Shown one piece after another: positions 47,101 to 55,225 of a stretch of DNA of 64,000 bases. Below the pieces are notes generated by a model. That model had not been told where the DNA came from. It searched no databases and was given only the letters and a program-made list of their open reading frames with translations. The DNA is from Flavobacterium profundi. Its GTDB lineage: Bacteria > Bacteroidota > Bacteroidia > Flavobacteriales > Flavobacteriaceae. The stretch's first letter is position 1; every line of letters starts with the position of its first letter. The stretch spans positions 69,015-133,014 of the forward strand of contig NZ_VDCZ01000007.1 of the NCBI RefSeq assembly GCF_006491645.1, written 5' to 3'. The position numbers and the translations under genes are program-made.

Positions 47101-48916
47101 CATCAATCGTCTTTTTAAGATTGCTTATTTCTTCATTAATTTCAGCAACTTTGTTTTGATAGGGAAGTAAAGCATCGTCTTGCAAAAGAAAGGAAACACA
47201 GGCATTAGATAATTCGTCTGCTCTTTCTTGAAGTTGTTTTTCAAGAGTTTCAATAACTAAGTTGTCTGCGTATTTTAAATCTTTGGCACTAATAAGTTCT
47301 CCTCGTAAAACTCTAATTTCGGCTAAAACTGTAATGAATTGATCTAAAGCTTGATAGTCAATAATGCTAGTTTCAGATAGGATATGTTCACATTTTTCTT
47401 TCAATACAGCAATTGTTTGCGCTGTTTTATTTTTGATTTCTTGTGCCTTTTCAAACTCATTGATAGCTGCATGTGCAATTTTTCGAATTTCAAGTAAAGG
47501 CTGATTTAGTTCATGAATTTCTTTTTCACCTAAAAAGTAGTAACTGTCTAAAATGATGGTTGCTTGTTTAACAATATCATTGTACAAGCCAGAATAGGAA
47601 TCTTTTTTAGATAATAAAATATTAAGTTCTTGACATTCGGCCATAACACGAACCAAATCTTTGTTCCCTATCTTATATAATAAGTTATTTTTCAGTGATT
47701 CATCAATAATAACTTCTTTGGTAAAAGGAGTTTGCCAAATTTGGATAAGATGATGTTTGGTTTCTTCATTCGATTTAAAATAAGCTAATTTTCCACTGTC
47801 AAACAAAGTGAAACCATTGCAACTTATTGGTGTTTCAATGGTTTGTTTAATGATGTTGTATGGAATTAGTAGATAATCATGTCCTTCTTCATCATAGAAA
47901 ACAAACATGTAATTTTCTCCATTTACACCAATAATTCTGCGATTAAAATAAACAGGTTTGTCTTCTGTGGCAATTACTTTTATTTCTCCAGTTTGTAGTG
48001 CATAACCATTAGGATAAATAACACCTTGGTTTTCTGGTAAAAGAATGATACAGTATTGTAACGAATCTACACGGGCAACTTTTTTCTCTTTATGATTGTA
48101 AATAAAGAACCGTTCCGATTCTTGATATGGTTTGATTTTAAAAATAACGAGGTTATTATAATCAAAGAAATGAATTTCTGCATCATCTAATGTTTGATCT
48201 TTATGAATAACATCTTCGCTGTAAATTCCTTTACCTGTGCTTGTGTTGTCTTCAATTTTGATAGTTATATCGCCACCAATAGCTTCTACAAAAACTTTGT
48301 CTGCTAAAGAAACATGCGGATGACTTCCTTTGCGCTGCATGTCTCGAGTCGCTTTTGTCCATTTAAACTCTTGTTGGTTTGGATATTTTACTTCTGAAGC
48401 ACTTCTTGCATCAATAAAAGTTAAGGTGTTGTCTTTAATTAACCATTTAAAAGCTTTAATATCTGAAGGACTATTCGATAATTGAAATACAAAATATAAA
48501 TAGTTTTGCGTTACATGAAAGCGAACAAAAATAGTGTTTCTATAATATTTGTAAAGATTTTTAAATTCTTCAATAAAAATTTGATCTTCAATAAATTGAA
48601 TTGATTGTGGTTCAAAACGATTTTCTTTTAACAAATAAGCGGAAAAAACATCATTAAGATTTACTTCTGAGCGAAGGCCAAGATGAGTATTATGTCCCAC
48701 TAAGCATAATTTTCCTAAAGAAAAAATATCTTTAATTGTACAGTTTTGATCCGTAGAAATACGTTCATTAGCAATGAGTGAGAAGTCTACACCACCAAAG
48801 ACTTTTTTTCGATCCTCATTTAAAGATTGAATGCGTTGAATTAAATCTTCTTTTTGTTCATTCAGTCGACTTTGAATTATTTCGTATGTCCCAGTATTTA
48901 ATTTTTCGTTGCTCAT
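44108..48916 (-). CDS. Giant AAA+ ATPase with coiled-coil region, part of the PspA/SPFH island
   Basis: This 1602-residue protein is of the kind often annotated as a DNA repair ATPase, a name I would not rely on. Residues 1-420 look beta-rich, perhaps a propeller. About 480-880 is mostly coiled coil. After a helical middle the AAA+ module lies near 1230-1430: Walker A SPPGYGKTT (near 1245), Walker B VMLYLDDIQH (near 1308), and an Asn-containing sensor 1 in VMAGNPYTESGDKF. The MoxR-like layout suggests a remodelling role. No signal peptide. The gene runs in the same direction as SPFH, OB-fold and PspA genes, so an envelope-linked task is more likely than DNA repair; that is inference. Confidence 0.8.
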   Translation of the reverse strand: MSNEKLNTGTYEIIQSRLNEQKEDLIQRIQSLNEDRKKVFGGVDFSLIANERISTDQNCTIKDIFSLGKLCLVGHNTHLGLRSEVNLNDVFSAYLLKENRFEPQSIQFIEDQIFIEEFKNLYKYYRNTIFVRFHVTQNYLYFVFQLSNSPSDIKAFKWLIKDNTLTFIDARSASEVKYPNQQEFKWTKATRDMQRKGSHPHVSLADKVFVEAIGGDITIKIEDNTSTGKGIYSEDVIHKDQTLDDAEIHFFDYNNLVIFKIKPYQESERFFIYNHKEKKVARVDSLQYCIILLPENQGVIYPNGYALQTGEIKVIATEDKPVYFNRRIIGVNGENYMFVFYDEEGHDYLLIPYNIIKQTIETPISCNGFTLFDSGKLAYFKSNEETKHHLIQIWQTPFTKEVIIDESLKNNLLYKIGNKDLVRVMAECQELNILLSKKDSYSGLYNDIVKQATIILDSYYFLGEKEIHELNQPLLEIRKIAHAAINEFEKAQEIKNKTAQTIAVLKEKCEHILSETSIIDYQALDQFITVLAEIRVLRGELISAKDLKYADNLVIETLEKQLQERADELSNACVSFLLQDDALLPYQNKVAEINEEISNLKKTIDAKSLEKSIDELALQLELLVDIVNNLKIEDASHSTQIIESISLIFAQINQQRIELNNKKREISGKELSADFKAQITLFDQAVINFLELANTAEKCEDFLNKLSIQLEEMEAKFVDFDAFIQEINNKREEVYNHFQNKSVQLTEARNRRTTLLLQSAERILKGVKNKAASFETVNEINGYFASDLMIEKIRDIVNQLRDLNDSNKAEEVTTLLKTAQQESVRKLKDKNEIYEDGDSVIAFGDYKFAVNKQKLDLTLVLKDDSYFYHLTGTNFYEKVAFETLEEYKEVWNQEFISENQNVKRFEYMAWELFLLEENIVPDTTNSQRAQEFLTAHFGEGLVKGVHDVDALKILQHLQQINNELGVLKYTPSERALAQLFWFFLNQEDKEFYEKQFNAVSLLKETFSNTEQFKYLSKRLSEKIEEFNSTFDGFDLVSSFRAAIYLKKENRNAFAISKTAADAYESFLKGLKEKGKDIAFINQVKELYIYPSACYDIVENALKTFFLNENIVYPKECIEEVAAFIITQNYHKNQIINVTSSVEITGLKSLENNLSYTLDYYEFSSRLDYFHTKLKPLFLALQQLKKQWVETKKKEIKLHTFTSQVLTSFVRNKLINDVYFPLIGANLTKQLGAIGNNKRTDRMGMLLLISPPGYGKTTLMEYLADRMGLVFMKINGPSIGHDITSTDPSEAKNAGARQELEKLNLAFEMGDNVMLYLDDIQHCNPEFLQKFISLADGQRKIEGIYNGEAKTYDLRSKRFCLVMAGNPYTESGDKFQIPDMLANRADTYNLGDISGSKSDLFELSLIENALMSNEYMMRLTQPAYQNLYNLYEAIQENNSNFDLEGNFSSQEIEDFKQVLQKIIQVRNTVLKTNALYIKSAAMSDEYRNEPTFKLQGSYRDMNKLVAKIQPILTEKEVEAIVLNHYQNESQTLTTGAESNLLKLKEIMQIQTEAEQKRWEEIKTTFIKNKLIKGVGGEDRMAQIVALLSEFSDGLNGIKDVLKK

Positions 48917-49044
48917 TAATTTTTTTAGTAGAAGTTATAAATGCCATCATTTATATTGAAATCAGCATAATAAAGAACACTACAATAAGAAGCAATGCTA
49001 CTATTTGAATTTGTTTCTTATTATAGGTTCTTTAAAAAGGGCTA

Positions 49045-51057
49045 TTATTTTATCGGTTTATTGTCTATACCTAAATGTTTAGCCATGTTCATTGCTTGTG
49101 CTAAGATTCCTTGTTCATTTTCATTGGCTACTTTTTTCAATTGGAAAATTAAAGAAGCGACACTTAAATTTTTGATGTCTTCAGATGAAATTTTATATTT
49201 TTCAACCATATTCATCACTTTGCCAATAATGTTTTCATTATCGTCATTATTCAGTAAAGCTTCTTTTACCAGTTGTGCATTTTCACTATGTTGAATGAAT
49301 TTATCAATTCCTTTTCCTGCTGAAATTTGTCTGACTACATTGTCAAAGAATGAATTGTCACCACCTACAATATCAATATTTGCTGTTTTAAATGCTTCCG
49401 CTAATACTTGTGCTTGTGCTTGTGCAATATCTTTTTGAATTGAAATTTGTGCTAATTCTACTTCTTTTTCTTTGGCAAGAGTAAGTCTGAATTCTTCATG
49501 TTCTTTACCAGCATCGTTTAATTTCTTCATAGCTTCAGCTTTTTCAGTAATACCTGCTGCTTCAGCATACGCTTTTTCTTTGATTACCTCTGCTTGTGCA
49601 AGACCTTCTTGTTTGTTTGCAGTTGCTTTTTTCTCAATAATATTAGCTTCTATAAACCCTTGTTTTTCCATTGCGTCTGCTTTAGCATGCATTACTTGCG
49701 CTTCAGACAAACCTACAGTAGCTTCTTCTTTTGCTTTTGCTTCAGCTATTATTTTACGTGCATCTGCTTCTTTTTCAGCAGCATCTCTTTTTGCTTGTGC
49801 TTCAATAACATATTTTTGAGCATCTTTTTCAGCAGCTAATTTACGAGCTTCTGCAGCGCGCGTTTGAGCGATTAAGTTTTCTTCTGCTTCTCTTGCGGCA
49901 ATAATTAATTGGACTTGTTTTTCTCTTTCAGCACCTTTTAACGCTTCTACATCGTAAATGTTTTGTTGTTCTTCAACCACTGTTTTTTCTTTTACCAATC
50001 TTTCTCGAATAACATCCTGAATGTTTTTCTTTTCTACTTCCACAGCTTTATCTTTTTCAATATCAGCTAATGCAACCACGCGCTCTCTTTCTGTCGCTTC
50101 TAATAAGCGGTCTTTTTGAACTCTTTCAGTTTCCACTAATTCTGCTCTTTCTTTATTTTTAGCAGCGATAACAACTTGTCTTAATTTATTCTCTTCAGCA
50201 ACTTGTAATTTTTCTTCAGTAGCAATACGAACAGATTCAGACTTTAAACGTTCTTCTTCTGCTACTTTTAAAATTTCAGCATTTTCTCTAGCTTGAATAT
50301 TTGCAATTTCTCTTCGTTGTTGCTCCTCTTTTTCTGCTAATTGTTTTTCAAGTTCCAAAATAGTTTCTCTAGCTTCAACATCTTGCTTTTTAATCGTTTT
50401 TTCTTCTTCTCTTCGAACTAAATTTGCTTTAATGTTTTGAGAAGCTGTTAATTCGGTAATTTTTTTAATTCCTTCAGAATCTAGAATGTTGTCTTTGTTT
50501 AAATGCTGTAATGATGTTTGTTCTAAATAATCAATAGCACAATCATCTAAAACATAACCATTTAAATCGGTTCCAATAATGTTTAATATCTCTTGACGAA
50601 ACTCGCTTCTGGCTTCATATAATTCGATGAAATCAAATTTTTTACCGACTGTTTTTAAGGCTTCAGAGAATTTGGCTTCAAATAACTCTCTTAAGGTTCC
50701 AATGTCTGATGCTCTTTGGCAACCAATAGTTTGTCCAACATTTATAATGTCGTCTACCGACTTGTTTACTCTTACGAAAAAAGCAACTTGTATATCAGCA
50801 CGCATATTGTCTTTACAAATCAACCCATCTTTTCCTTCTCTGGATATTTCTAGTTTTTTTACTGAAATATCCATATATTCTAAACGGTGAATAACAGGAA
50901 TTACAATACCAGCATTAAAGAATACTTTAGCACCACCATAACCTGTTCTCAAAAGGACAACTCCTTGAACTGTCTTTTTGTACATGGATAAAATCCAAAA
51001 AATTAACCCCAAAAAAGCAATAAGAATTACTGCAATTGTAATGTAAAATGTAGTCAT
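49045..51057 (-). CDS. yqiK: Flotillin-like SPFH (band 7) membrane protein, YqiK type
   Basis: This 670-residue protein has one N-terminal membrane helix (about 3-23), an SPFH/band 7 domain (about 30-220: VVLLRTGYGGAKVFFNAGIVIPVIHRLEYMDISVKKLEI), and a very long Ala/Glu/Lys-rich coiled coil (about 210-570) that is typical of flotillins. Flotillins scaffold membrane microdomains. It lies next to the OB-fold protein and PspA, a neighbourhood known in bacteria (YqiJ-YqiK-PspA). The Glu/Lys/Ala-rich coil explains the many open frames seen on the opposite strand in this region. Confidence 0.92.
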   Translation of the reverse strand: MTTFYITIAVILIAFLGLIFWILSMYKKTVQGVVLLRTGYGGAKVFFNAGIVIPVIHRLEYMDISVKKLEISREGKDGLICKDNMRADIQVAFFVRVNKSVDDIINVGQTIGCQRASDIGTLRELFEAKFSEALKTVGKKFDFIELYEARSEFRQEILNIIGTDLNGYVLDDCAIDYLEQTSLQHLNKDNILDSEGIKKITELTASQNIKANLVRREEEKTIKKQDVEARETILELEKQLAEKEEQQRREIANIQARENAEILKVAEEERLKSESVRIATEEKLQVAEENKLRQVVIAAKNKERAELVETERVQKDRLLEATERERVVALADIEKDKAVEVEKKNIQDVIRERLVKEKTVVEEQQNIYDVEALKGAEREKQVQLIIAAREAEENLIAQTRAAEARKLAAEKDAQKYVIEAQAKRDAAEKEADARKIIAEAKAKEEATVGLSEAQVMHAKADAMEKQGFIEANIIEKKATANKQEGLAQAEVIKEKAYAEAAGITEKAEAMKKLNDAGKEHEEFRLTLAKEKEVELAQISIQKDIAQAQAQVLAEAFKTANIDIVGGDNSFFDNVVRQISAGKGIDKFIQHSENAQLVKEALLNNDDNENIIGKVMNMVEKYKISSEDIKNLSVASLIFQLKKVANENEQGILAQAMNMAKHLGIDNKPIK

Positions 51058-51094
51058 AAAGTAAATTTTAATTTATTTTTTAAAGTAGTAAGGT

Positions 51095-51763
51095 TTATAT
51101 TTCATATGATTTTTCAACCCAATAAAATTTTTTATCAGGATTTTCGTCTACAATGCAAACATTTTCTCCTTCTTTTAAAAGAGAGCCATCTTTGCTTTTT
51201 ACCAATAATTTGATTGGATCTTTATTAATAATTATTTCAATCATTCCTATTCTATCCTTATCAATAGTCGATTTTAGTCTTCCTATTCTGCCTAAATAAT
51301 CATAAGCTTCTTCTCCTTTGTGGTTGATTTCTTTAAATATCGGTTTTAAAGGTAAGCTTATATATTTTGTTAGGAACAAACTGACTATAAAGGCGGGTAA
51401 AATAGTTATAAAATACATCCAATAGGGTAAAGGGATTAAGTAACTTATGTTTACATTAATAAGCCAAGTAAAAAGTAATACAAGAGTTAAAAAAAAAGTG
51501 ATAGGAATAATATCTAAATTTAAAAATTTTAGAAACTGAATAAATGAAGAAGGATCATGAGGAACTTCTACCATGCCATCTGGTGTATCAATGTCTGCAT
51601 CTACATCAATATCTGCATTAAAATCAGTATCAAAATCAACATCAAAATCTCCTACACCTGAGATTATAGTAAAAACCCAATACAGCACACTTAATATTAA
51701 TAATATTGAAAGTATGCTGTTAGCTGGATTAAATGAAACTTTTATTAACTCTTCAAAACTCAT
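51095..51763 (-). CDS. yqiJ: YqiJ-like membrane protein with OB-fold and Asp-rich loop
   Basis: This 222-residue protein has helices at about 15-34, 78-100 and 105-125, then a soluble C-terminal domain (about 145-222) that looks like the NfeD/OB fold (GRIGRLKSTIDKDRIGMIEIIINKDP...). The loop between the first two helices contains a striking alternate-Asp stretch (FDVDFDTDFNADIDVDADID). It overlaps pspA by 4 nt and is 37 nt before the SPFH gene. YqiJ-type proteins are partners of flotillins. Confidence 0.85.
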   Translation of the reverse strand: MSFEELIKVSFNPANSILSILLILSVLYWVFTIISGVGDFDVDFDTDFNADIDVDADIDTPDGMVEVPHDPSSFIQFLKFLNLDIIPITFFLTLVLLFTWLINVNISYLIPLPYWMYFITILPAFIVSLFLTKYISLPLKPIFKEINHKGEEAYDYLGRIGRLKSTIDKDRIGMIEIIINKDPIKLLVKSKDGSLLKEGENVCIVDENPDKKFYWVEKSYEI

Positions 51764-52467
51764 TGGCTATTATTATTGAATTGTTCTTTTAGTTTTAATA
51801 ATTCGTTTTCAGCTCTTGACTCAGAAGTATTGACCGCATCGTTAATTTCTTGATCAATACTTTTGGATGCATTTGCAATATGACCATAGGCATCTGCTAA
51901 TGCCTCTTGTTGAATTACTTTATCTTTCATTTTTTCTAACATTGAAATTGTACTATCAGAATCAATTTGCGTCATTTTTTTATTTATATCTTGAGTAGCT
52001 TGACTCACTTGAACGCGTGCTTTGAGTGTTTTTAATTCGCCTTCCCATTTTGAAATAGTAGATTTTAATGAGTTGATGTTAACTTGCATTTTATCCACAT
52101 CGCTTTCCAGTTTTTGACGTTCATTGTCTGCTATTTGTGCATCTTGTAAAGATTGTTCTTTCTTTTTTAAGGCTTCTTTAGCTAAGCGATCGGCTTCTTC
52201 AATTGGCATTTCCTCTTTAATTCCTTTTTGAACCAAAAGCATGGCTTTATTTTGATAATCTTCAGATTGATTTATTAAAGCTTCTTTTTCATTTTTTCTA
52301 CGAATAGAAAGTGCCTTTACTTGTGCTAAGGCATGTATACTTTGATCTAATTGTTCTTTCATTTCACGAATACCTTGTTCCGTCATTTTTATAGGGTTTT
52401 CAAGGCTATCTATAGCCGAATGTGCTTCCGCTTTACCTATTCTAAAAAGTCTTTTAATTATGTTCAT
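51760..52467 (-). CDS. pspA: PspA/IM30 family membrane stress protein
   Basis: PspA is a coiled-coil peripheral membrane protein that binds and stabilises damaged inner membrane. This 235-residue protein begins with the amphipathic NIIKRLFRIGKAEAHSAIDSLENPIKMTEQGIREMKEQL segment and continues as an unbroken coiled coil (about 25-225), with IM30-like RRKNEKEALINQSEDYQNKAMLLVQKG. The order pspA-yqiJ-SPFH-AAA+ is one transcription unit on the minus strand (gaps: 4-nt overlap, 37 nt, 128 nt). No pspF/pspBC-type regulator is present. Confidence 0.92.
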   Translation of the reverse strand: MNIIKRLFRIGKAEAHSAIDSLENPIKMTEQGIREMKEQLDQSIHALAQVKALSIRRKNEKEALINQSEDYQNKAMLLVQKGIKEEMPIEEADRLAKEALKKKEQSLQDAQIADNERQKLESDVDKMQVNINSLKSTISKWEGELKTLKARVQVSQATQDINKKMTQIDSDSTISMLEKMKDKVIQQEALADAYGHIANASKSIDQEINDAVNTSESRAENELLKLKEQFNNNSQ

Positions 52468-52605
52468 GATAGAATCTTAATTATAATGTTAATACTACGG
52501 TTTTTTTTTGGAATTATCTAAATAGTAAATAGATTATTTTTGTTAAAAAGCAGGCTATTTTAATAAGTAAACATACCATCTGTTCTTTATTTGTTTGTTA
52601 TTTTA

Positions 52606-53004
52606 TTATTTGCTAAAAGCAATCATTTCAGTAGAATATTCACTTATTAATAGACTCAATGAATTCAGAGTGGCAATCAATTCATTCTGATCTAAATTCT
52701 CGGCTTGAAGAGTGTCTCTAAAAATTACTTTTTCTCCAGTTTCATCTATTACAAAAGCACCATGTACAATATCTCTATTTTTAATTAATAATTGTTTGTA
52801 AGCGTTTTGTTGATTGTTTTTGCAACGGAATAAAAATTGTTCAATGATTAAAATCTGTGGTGCAATTACAATCATCATATTTTTTATTCCTTCGCTTTCT
52901 TTTTCGATAATAAATGTTTGATGTTCGTCGCTTTCAAAGCTAATGTTGTATTCTAATTCTAGTAACCAACTTTTAATTTTTGAAAATAGTTTCGATTGTT
53001 TCAT
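52606..53004 (-). CDS. YbjN-like small cytosolic protein
   Basis: This 132-residue protein shows the YbjN/type III chaperone-like pattern of alternating strands and helices (LELEYNISFESDEHQTFIIEKES..., then VHGAFVIDETGEKVIFRDTLQAENLDQNELIATLNSLSLLI). Function is unknown; YbjN proteins affect stress behaviour in other bacteria. It is 138 bp upstream of pspA and transcribed in the same direction. It has its own promoter (53033-53062), so it may or may not read into the pspA unit. No clear ORF lies in the 52468-52605 gap. Confidence 0.75.
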   Translation of the reverse strand: MKQSKLFSKIKSWLLELEYNISFESDEHQTFIIEKESEGIKNMMIVIAPQILIIEQFLFRCKNNQQNAYKQLLIKNRDIVHGAFVIDETGEKVIFRDTLQAENLDQNELIATLNSLSLLISEYSTEMIAFSK

Positions 53005-53032
53005 ATAAAAAGAATTAGGTTGATTAGTTAAA

Positions 53033-53062
53033 CAAATTTAGACAAAAAAAATCATTTTGCAA
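53033..53062 (-). promoter_or_regulatory. Promoter of the YbjN-like gene (TTG-N19-TAAATTTG on the minus strand)
   Basis: On the minus strand TTG (53062-53060) and TAAATTTG (53040-53033) have a 19-nt spacer, an ideal flavobacterial promoter. Its -33 end overlaps an inverted repeat, TTTTGC (53055-53060) and GCAAAA (53072-53077), that also lies in front of the divergent XRE gene. Confidence 0.75.
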
Positions 53063-53094
53063 ATATTTTTAGCAAAAAAATCTATAATTGTTTG

Positions 53095-53102
53095 TATATT
53101 TG
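53095..53102 (+). promoter_or_regulatory. -7 promoter element of the XRE regulator gene (TATATTTG)
   Basis: TATATTTG lies 17 nt before the ATG at 53120. The region upstream (53055-53077) contains the TTTTGC...GCAAAA inverted repeat, possibly an operator for self-regulation. I see no good -33 TTG. Confidence 0.6.
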
Positions 53103-53119
53103 CAAAAAAGAATAGCGAA

Positions 53120-53731
53120 ATGACATATTTTGGAACCAATTTAAAAAAAATAAGACAGATAAAAGGGCTGAGCCAACAAGCCTTTGCTGAGCTTATTGAT
53201 TTGAATAGAGGGGTGATTAGTTCTTATGAAGAAGGAAGAGCGGAACCCAAAATAGAAACCTTGCTAAGAATTGCTAATTATTTTGGAATATCTACAGATG
53301 ATATTATTTCAAAACCTTTAACCGTTAACCAGTTGGCCAATTTTACCTTAATTGAAGATAGTATACCCCCTTTTGAGAATGATTCAGAAGTTGAAATTCA
53401 AGAACTTACCGAAAAAGGAGATGTAAAAAATATAGAGTTGCAAAAAATATTTGCAAATTTTGATTTTGTATTCTTTGTAAATGAAGATGTAGCCTCTAAA
53501 AGCAATTATTTAAAAGGCACTGTTTTATTTTTAAAAGAAGCGATTCAACCCGATGAATCGCATAATGGCTTTTTACTATTTCCTAAAGGAAAAGCTGTAT
53601 TTTCAACTGTATTTATCCCTGCTGAGAAAAACTATGCAATAATAGGTGTTTTGGGAAGTACTTTTTTGACAGAACAAAAATCATTAGTAAGTCGAATTGA
53701 ATTATTAGAAAAAAAAGTGTTTGGTAATTAA
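53120..53731 (+). CDS. XRE-type helix-turn-helix transcriptional regulator
   Basis: From ATG 53120 this 203-residue protein begins TYFGTNLKKIRQIKGLSQQAFAELIDLNRGVISSYEEGRAEPKIETLLRIANYFGISTDDI, a clean XRE/Cro HTH (residues 5-60). The C-terminal half (about 110-180: VFFVNEDVASKSNYLKGTVLFLKEAIQPDESHNGFLLFPKGKAVFSTVFI) looks like a beta-rich sensor, possibly LexA/S24-like in outline, but I see no catalytic Ser-Lys pair I would trust. The ORF opens further upstream at 53057, but that start is inside the promoter region, so 53120 is preferred. It is divergent from the YbjN-like gene and could control the pspA island. Confidence 0.88.
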   Translation: MTYFGTNLKKIRQIKGLSQQAFAELIDLNRGVISSYEEGRAEPKIETLLRIANYFGISTDDIISKPLTVNQLANFTLIEDSIPPFENDSEVEIQELTEKGDVKNIELQKIFANFDFVFFVNEDVASKSNYLKGTVLFLKEAIQPDESHNGFLLFPKGKAVFSTVFIPAEKNYAIIGVLGSTFLTEQKSLVSRIELLEKKVFGN

Positions 53732-53801
53732 AACGCTACATTCTATTTTTTTAAGTACGTTAACAAAAATCAAAAAAGAGACTTATATCTGTAGATTTTT
53801 T

Positions 53802-53809
53802 TAACTTTG
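53802..53809 (+). promoter_or_regulatory. -7 promoter element for dut (TAACTTTG)
   Basis: TAACTTTG fits TAnnTTTG and lies 24 nt before the dut ATG. No TTG is seen at the usual -33 distance. Confidence 0.5.
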
Positions 53810-53833
53810 AAAACTTATTCTTAAAGTACCAAA

Positions 53834-54268
53834 ATGAATATTAAAATTATTAACCGCTCTCAACACGATTTGCCTTCTTACGAAACTATCGCATCTGCTG
53901 GAATGGACTTAAGAGCTAATTTATCAGAATCAATAGTCTTAAAACCTTTAGAAAGAGTTATTGTTAAAACGGGTTTGTTCATTGAATTGCCCATAGGTTA
54001 CGAAGCACAAGTGCGTCCTAGAAGTGGTTTAGCTGCTAAAAAAGGAATTACAGTTTTAAATTCTCCTGGAACAGTAGATGCTGATTATAGAGGTGAAATA
54101 GGGGTTATACTCGTAAATCTTTCAAATGAAGCGTTTATCATAGAAAATGGAGAAAGAATTGCTCAGTTAGTGATTGCTAAACATGAAAGAGCTGAATGGA
54201 TAACGGTTGAAACCTTATCTGAAACTTCTAGAGGCGAAGGAGGTTTTGGAAGTACTGGCATAAAATAA
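53834..54268 (+). CDS. dut: dUTP diphosphatase
   Basis: Dut hydrolyses dUTP to dUMP and pyrophosphate, keeping uracil out of DNA and feeding thymidylate synthesis. The 144-residue trimeric-type enzyme has all five motifs: AGMDLRAN near 23-30, [12 protein letters not shown] near 64-75, [15 protein letters not shown] near 85-99, ERIAQLVI, and the C-terminal [10 protein letters not shown]. It starts a plus-strand run of genes with TPR proteins and a nucleotidyltransferase, as in many flavobacteria. Confidence 0.97.
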   Translation: MNIKIINRSQHDLPSYETIASAGMDLRANLSESIVLKPLERVIVKTGLFIELPIGYEAQVRPRSGLAAKKGITVLNSPGTVDADYRGEIGVILVNLSNEAFIIENGERIAQLVIAKHERAEWITVETLSETSRGEGGFGSTGIK

Positions 54269-54286
54269 AATTATAACAAAATACAG

Positions 54287-55225
54287 ATGAAAATAAATTT
54301 AATATTCTTATTGCTACTATCAAATGCTATTTTTTCACAAGACAAAGTAATAAAACAAGAAATATTAGATGAATCTTGTAATTGCATCAGAAAAATAAAT
54401 ATTGATTTATCGGAAGAGGTTAAAAATGATTCTATAAAATCATGTATTGTCAGTAGCATAGTTAAAGATCAAGCAAATGAATTAGTTCAAGAATTAAAAA
54501 AATCGTTAGATACACTCTCTTTAACAGCAAAGGATACTGTTATAAATCAAAAATCTAGTTTCAAAATTGAAATAGACAAAGATTATCAAGAGATTCAAAG
54601 CGCTTTGATGAAAGAATGTGAGTATTTAAAATTAGTTTTAAATGTTAATAATGAACAGCATAAAAATTCATATTCCGACAATAAAAAAGCAATGGAATAT
54701 TACAAGGAAGGTGAAAAATATTTCAATAAGCAACAATATGATTTAGCATTAGTTGAGTATAACAAAGCCATAAAAAAAGATGATAAATTTGCGTTTGCAT
54801 GGGACAATTTGGGAATTTGTTACAGAAAACTTGAAAGATATAAAGAAGCCATAAAATGTTATAAAAAGTCACTTGAACTAGACCCAAAAGGCAAAGTTCC
54901 TTTAATGAATATGGCTGTCGCATACAACTTATTAGGTGATACTAAAAATGCAATAAAAACATATGAACGTTTCATTGAAGTTCATCCAAAAGATCCAGAA
55001 GGCTATTATGGCATTTCAAGATTACAGAACTTTGCAGGTGAATATGCAGACGCTTTAGAAAATGCTTTAAAAGCTTTTGTGCTTTATGATAATTCATCTT
55101 CTCCATATAAAGAAGATGCTTTAAATGTTATAAGAGAAATTGTAGTAAATCTAAAGAAAGAAAATAAGATACAAATATTTAACGACTTTGCTGAGAAGCA
55201 CGGTATTGAAAAAATAAAAGAATGA
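54287..55225 (+). CDS. Secreted TPR-repeat protein of unknown function
   Basis: This 312-residue protein has a signal peptide (1-17, ending AIFSQ), a Cys pair near 28-30 (ESCNCI), and TPR repeats between about 130 and 270 (AMEYYKEGEKYFNKQQYDLALVEYNKAIKKD, then AWDNLGICYRKLERYKEAIKCYKKSLELDPKG). It probably makes protein contacts in the periplasm. It overlaps the next gene by 4 nt (ATGA), which implies coupling. Confidence 0.82.
   Translation: MKINLIFLLLLSNAIFSQDKVIKQEILDESCNCIRKINIDLSEEVKNDSIKSCIVSSIVKDQANELVQELKKSLDTLSLTAKDTVINQKSSFKIEIDKDYQEIQSALMKECEYLKLVLNVNNEQHKNSYSDNKKAMEYYKEGEKYFNKQQYDLALVEYNKAIKKDDKFAFAWDNLGICYRKLERYKEAIKCYKKSLELDPKGKVPLMNMAVAYNLLGDTKNAIKTYERFIEVHPKDPEGYYGISRLQNFAGEYADALENALKAFVLYDNSSSPYKEDALNVIREIVVNLKKENKIQIFNDFAEKHGIEKIKE

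Noticed and set aside
49045-51057. Several plus-strand ORFs opposite the SPFH gene
   Set aside because: They are Phe/Cys/Ser-rich mirror frames of an Ala/Glu/Lys-rich coiled coil and have no start context or known family.
52527-52546. TTAACAA-N8 promoter before pspA on the minus strand
   Set aside because: TTAACAA is present (52546-52540) but the -10 position reads TATTT, not (C/T)GTAT; too weak to claim the same regulator.
53760-53780. TTAACAA-type promoter before dut
   Set aside because: TTAACAA at 53760 is not followed by (C/T)GTAT at 8 nt; a TAACTTTG housekeeping element fits better.
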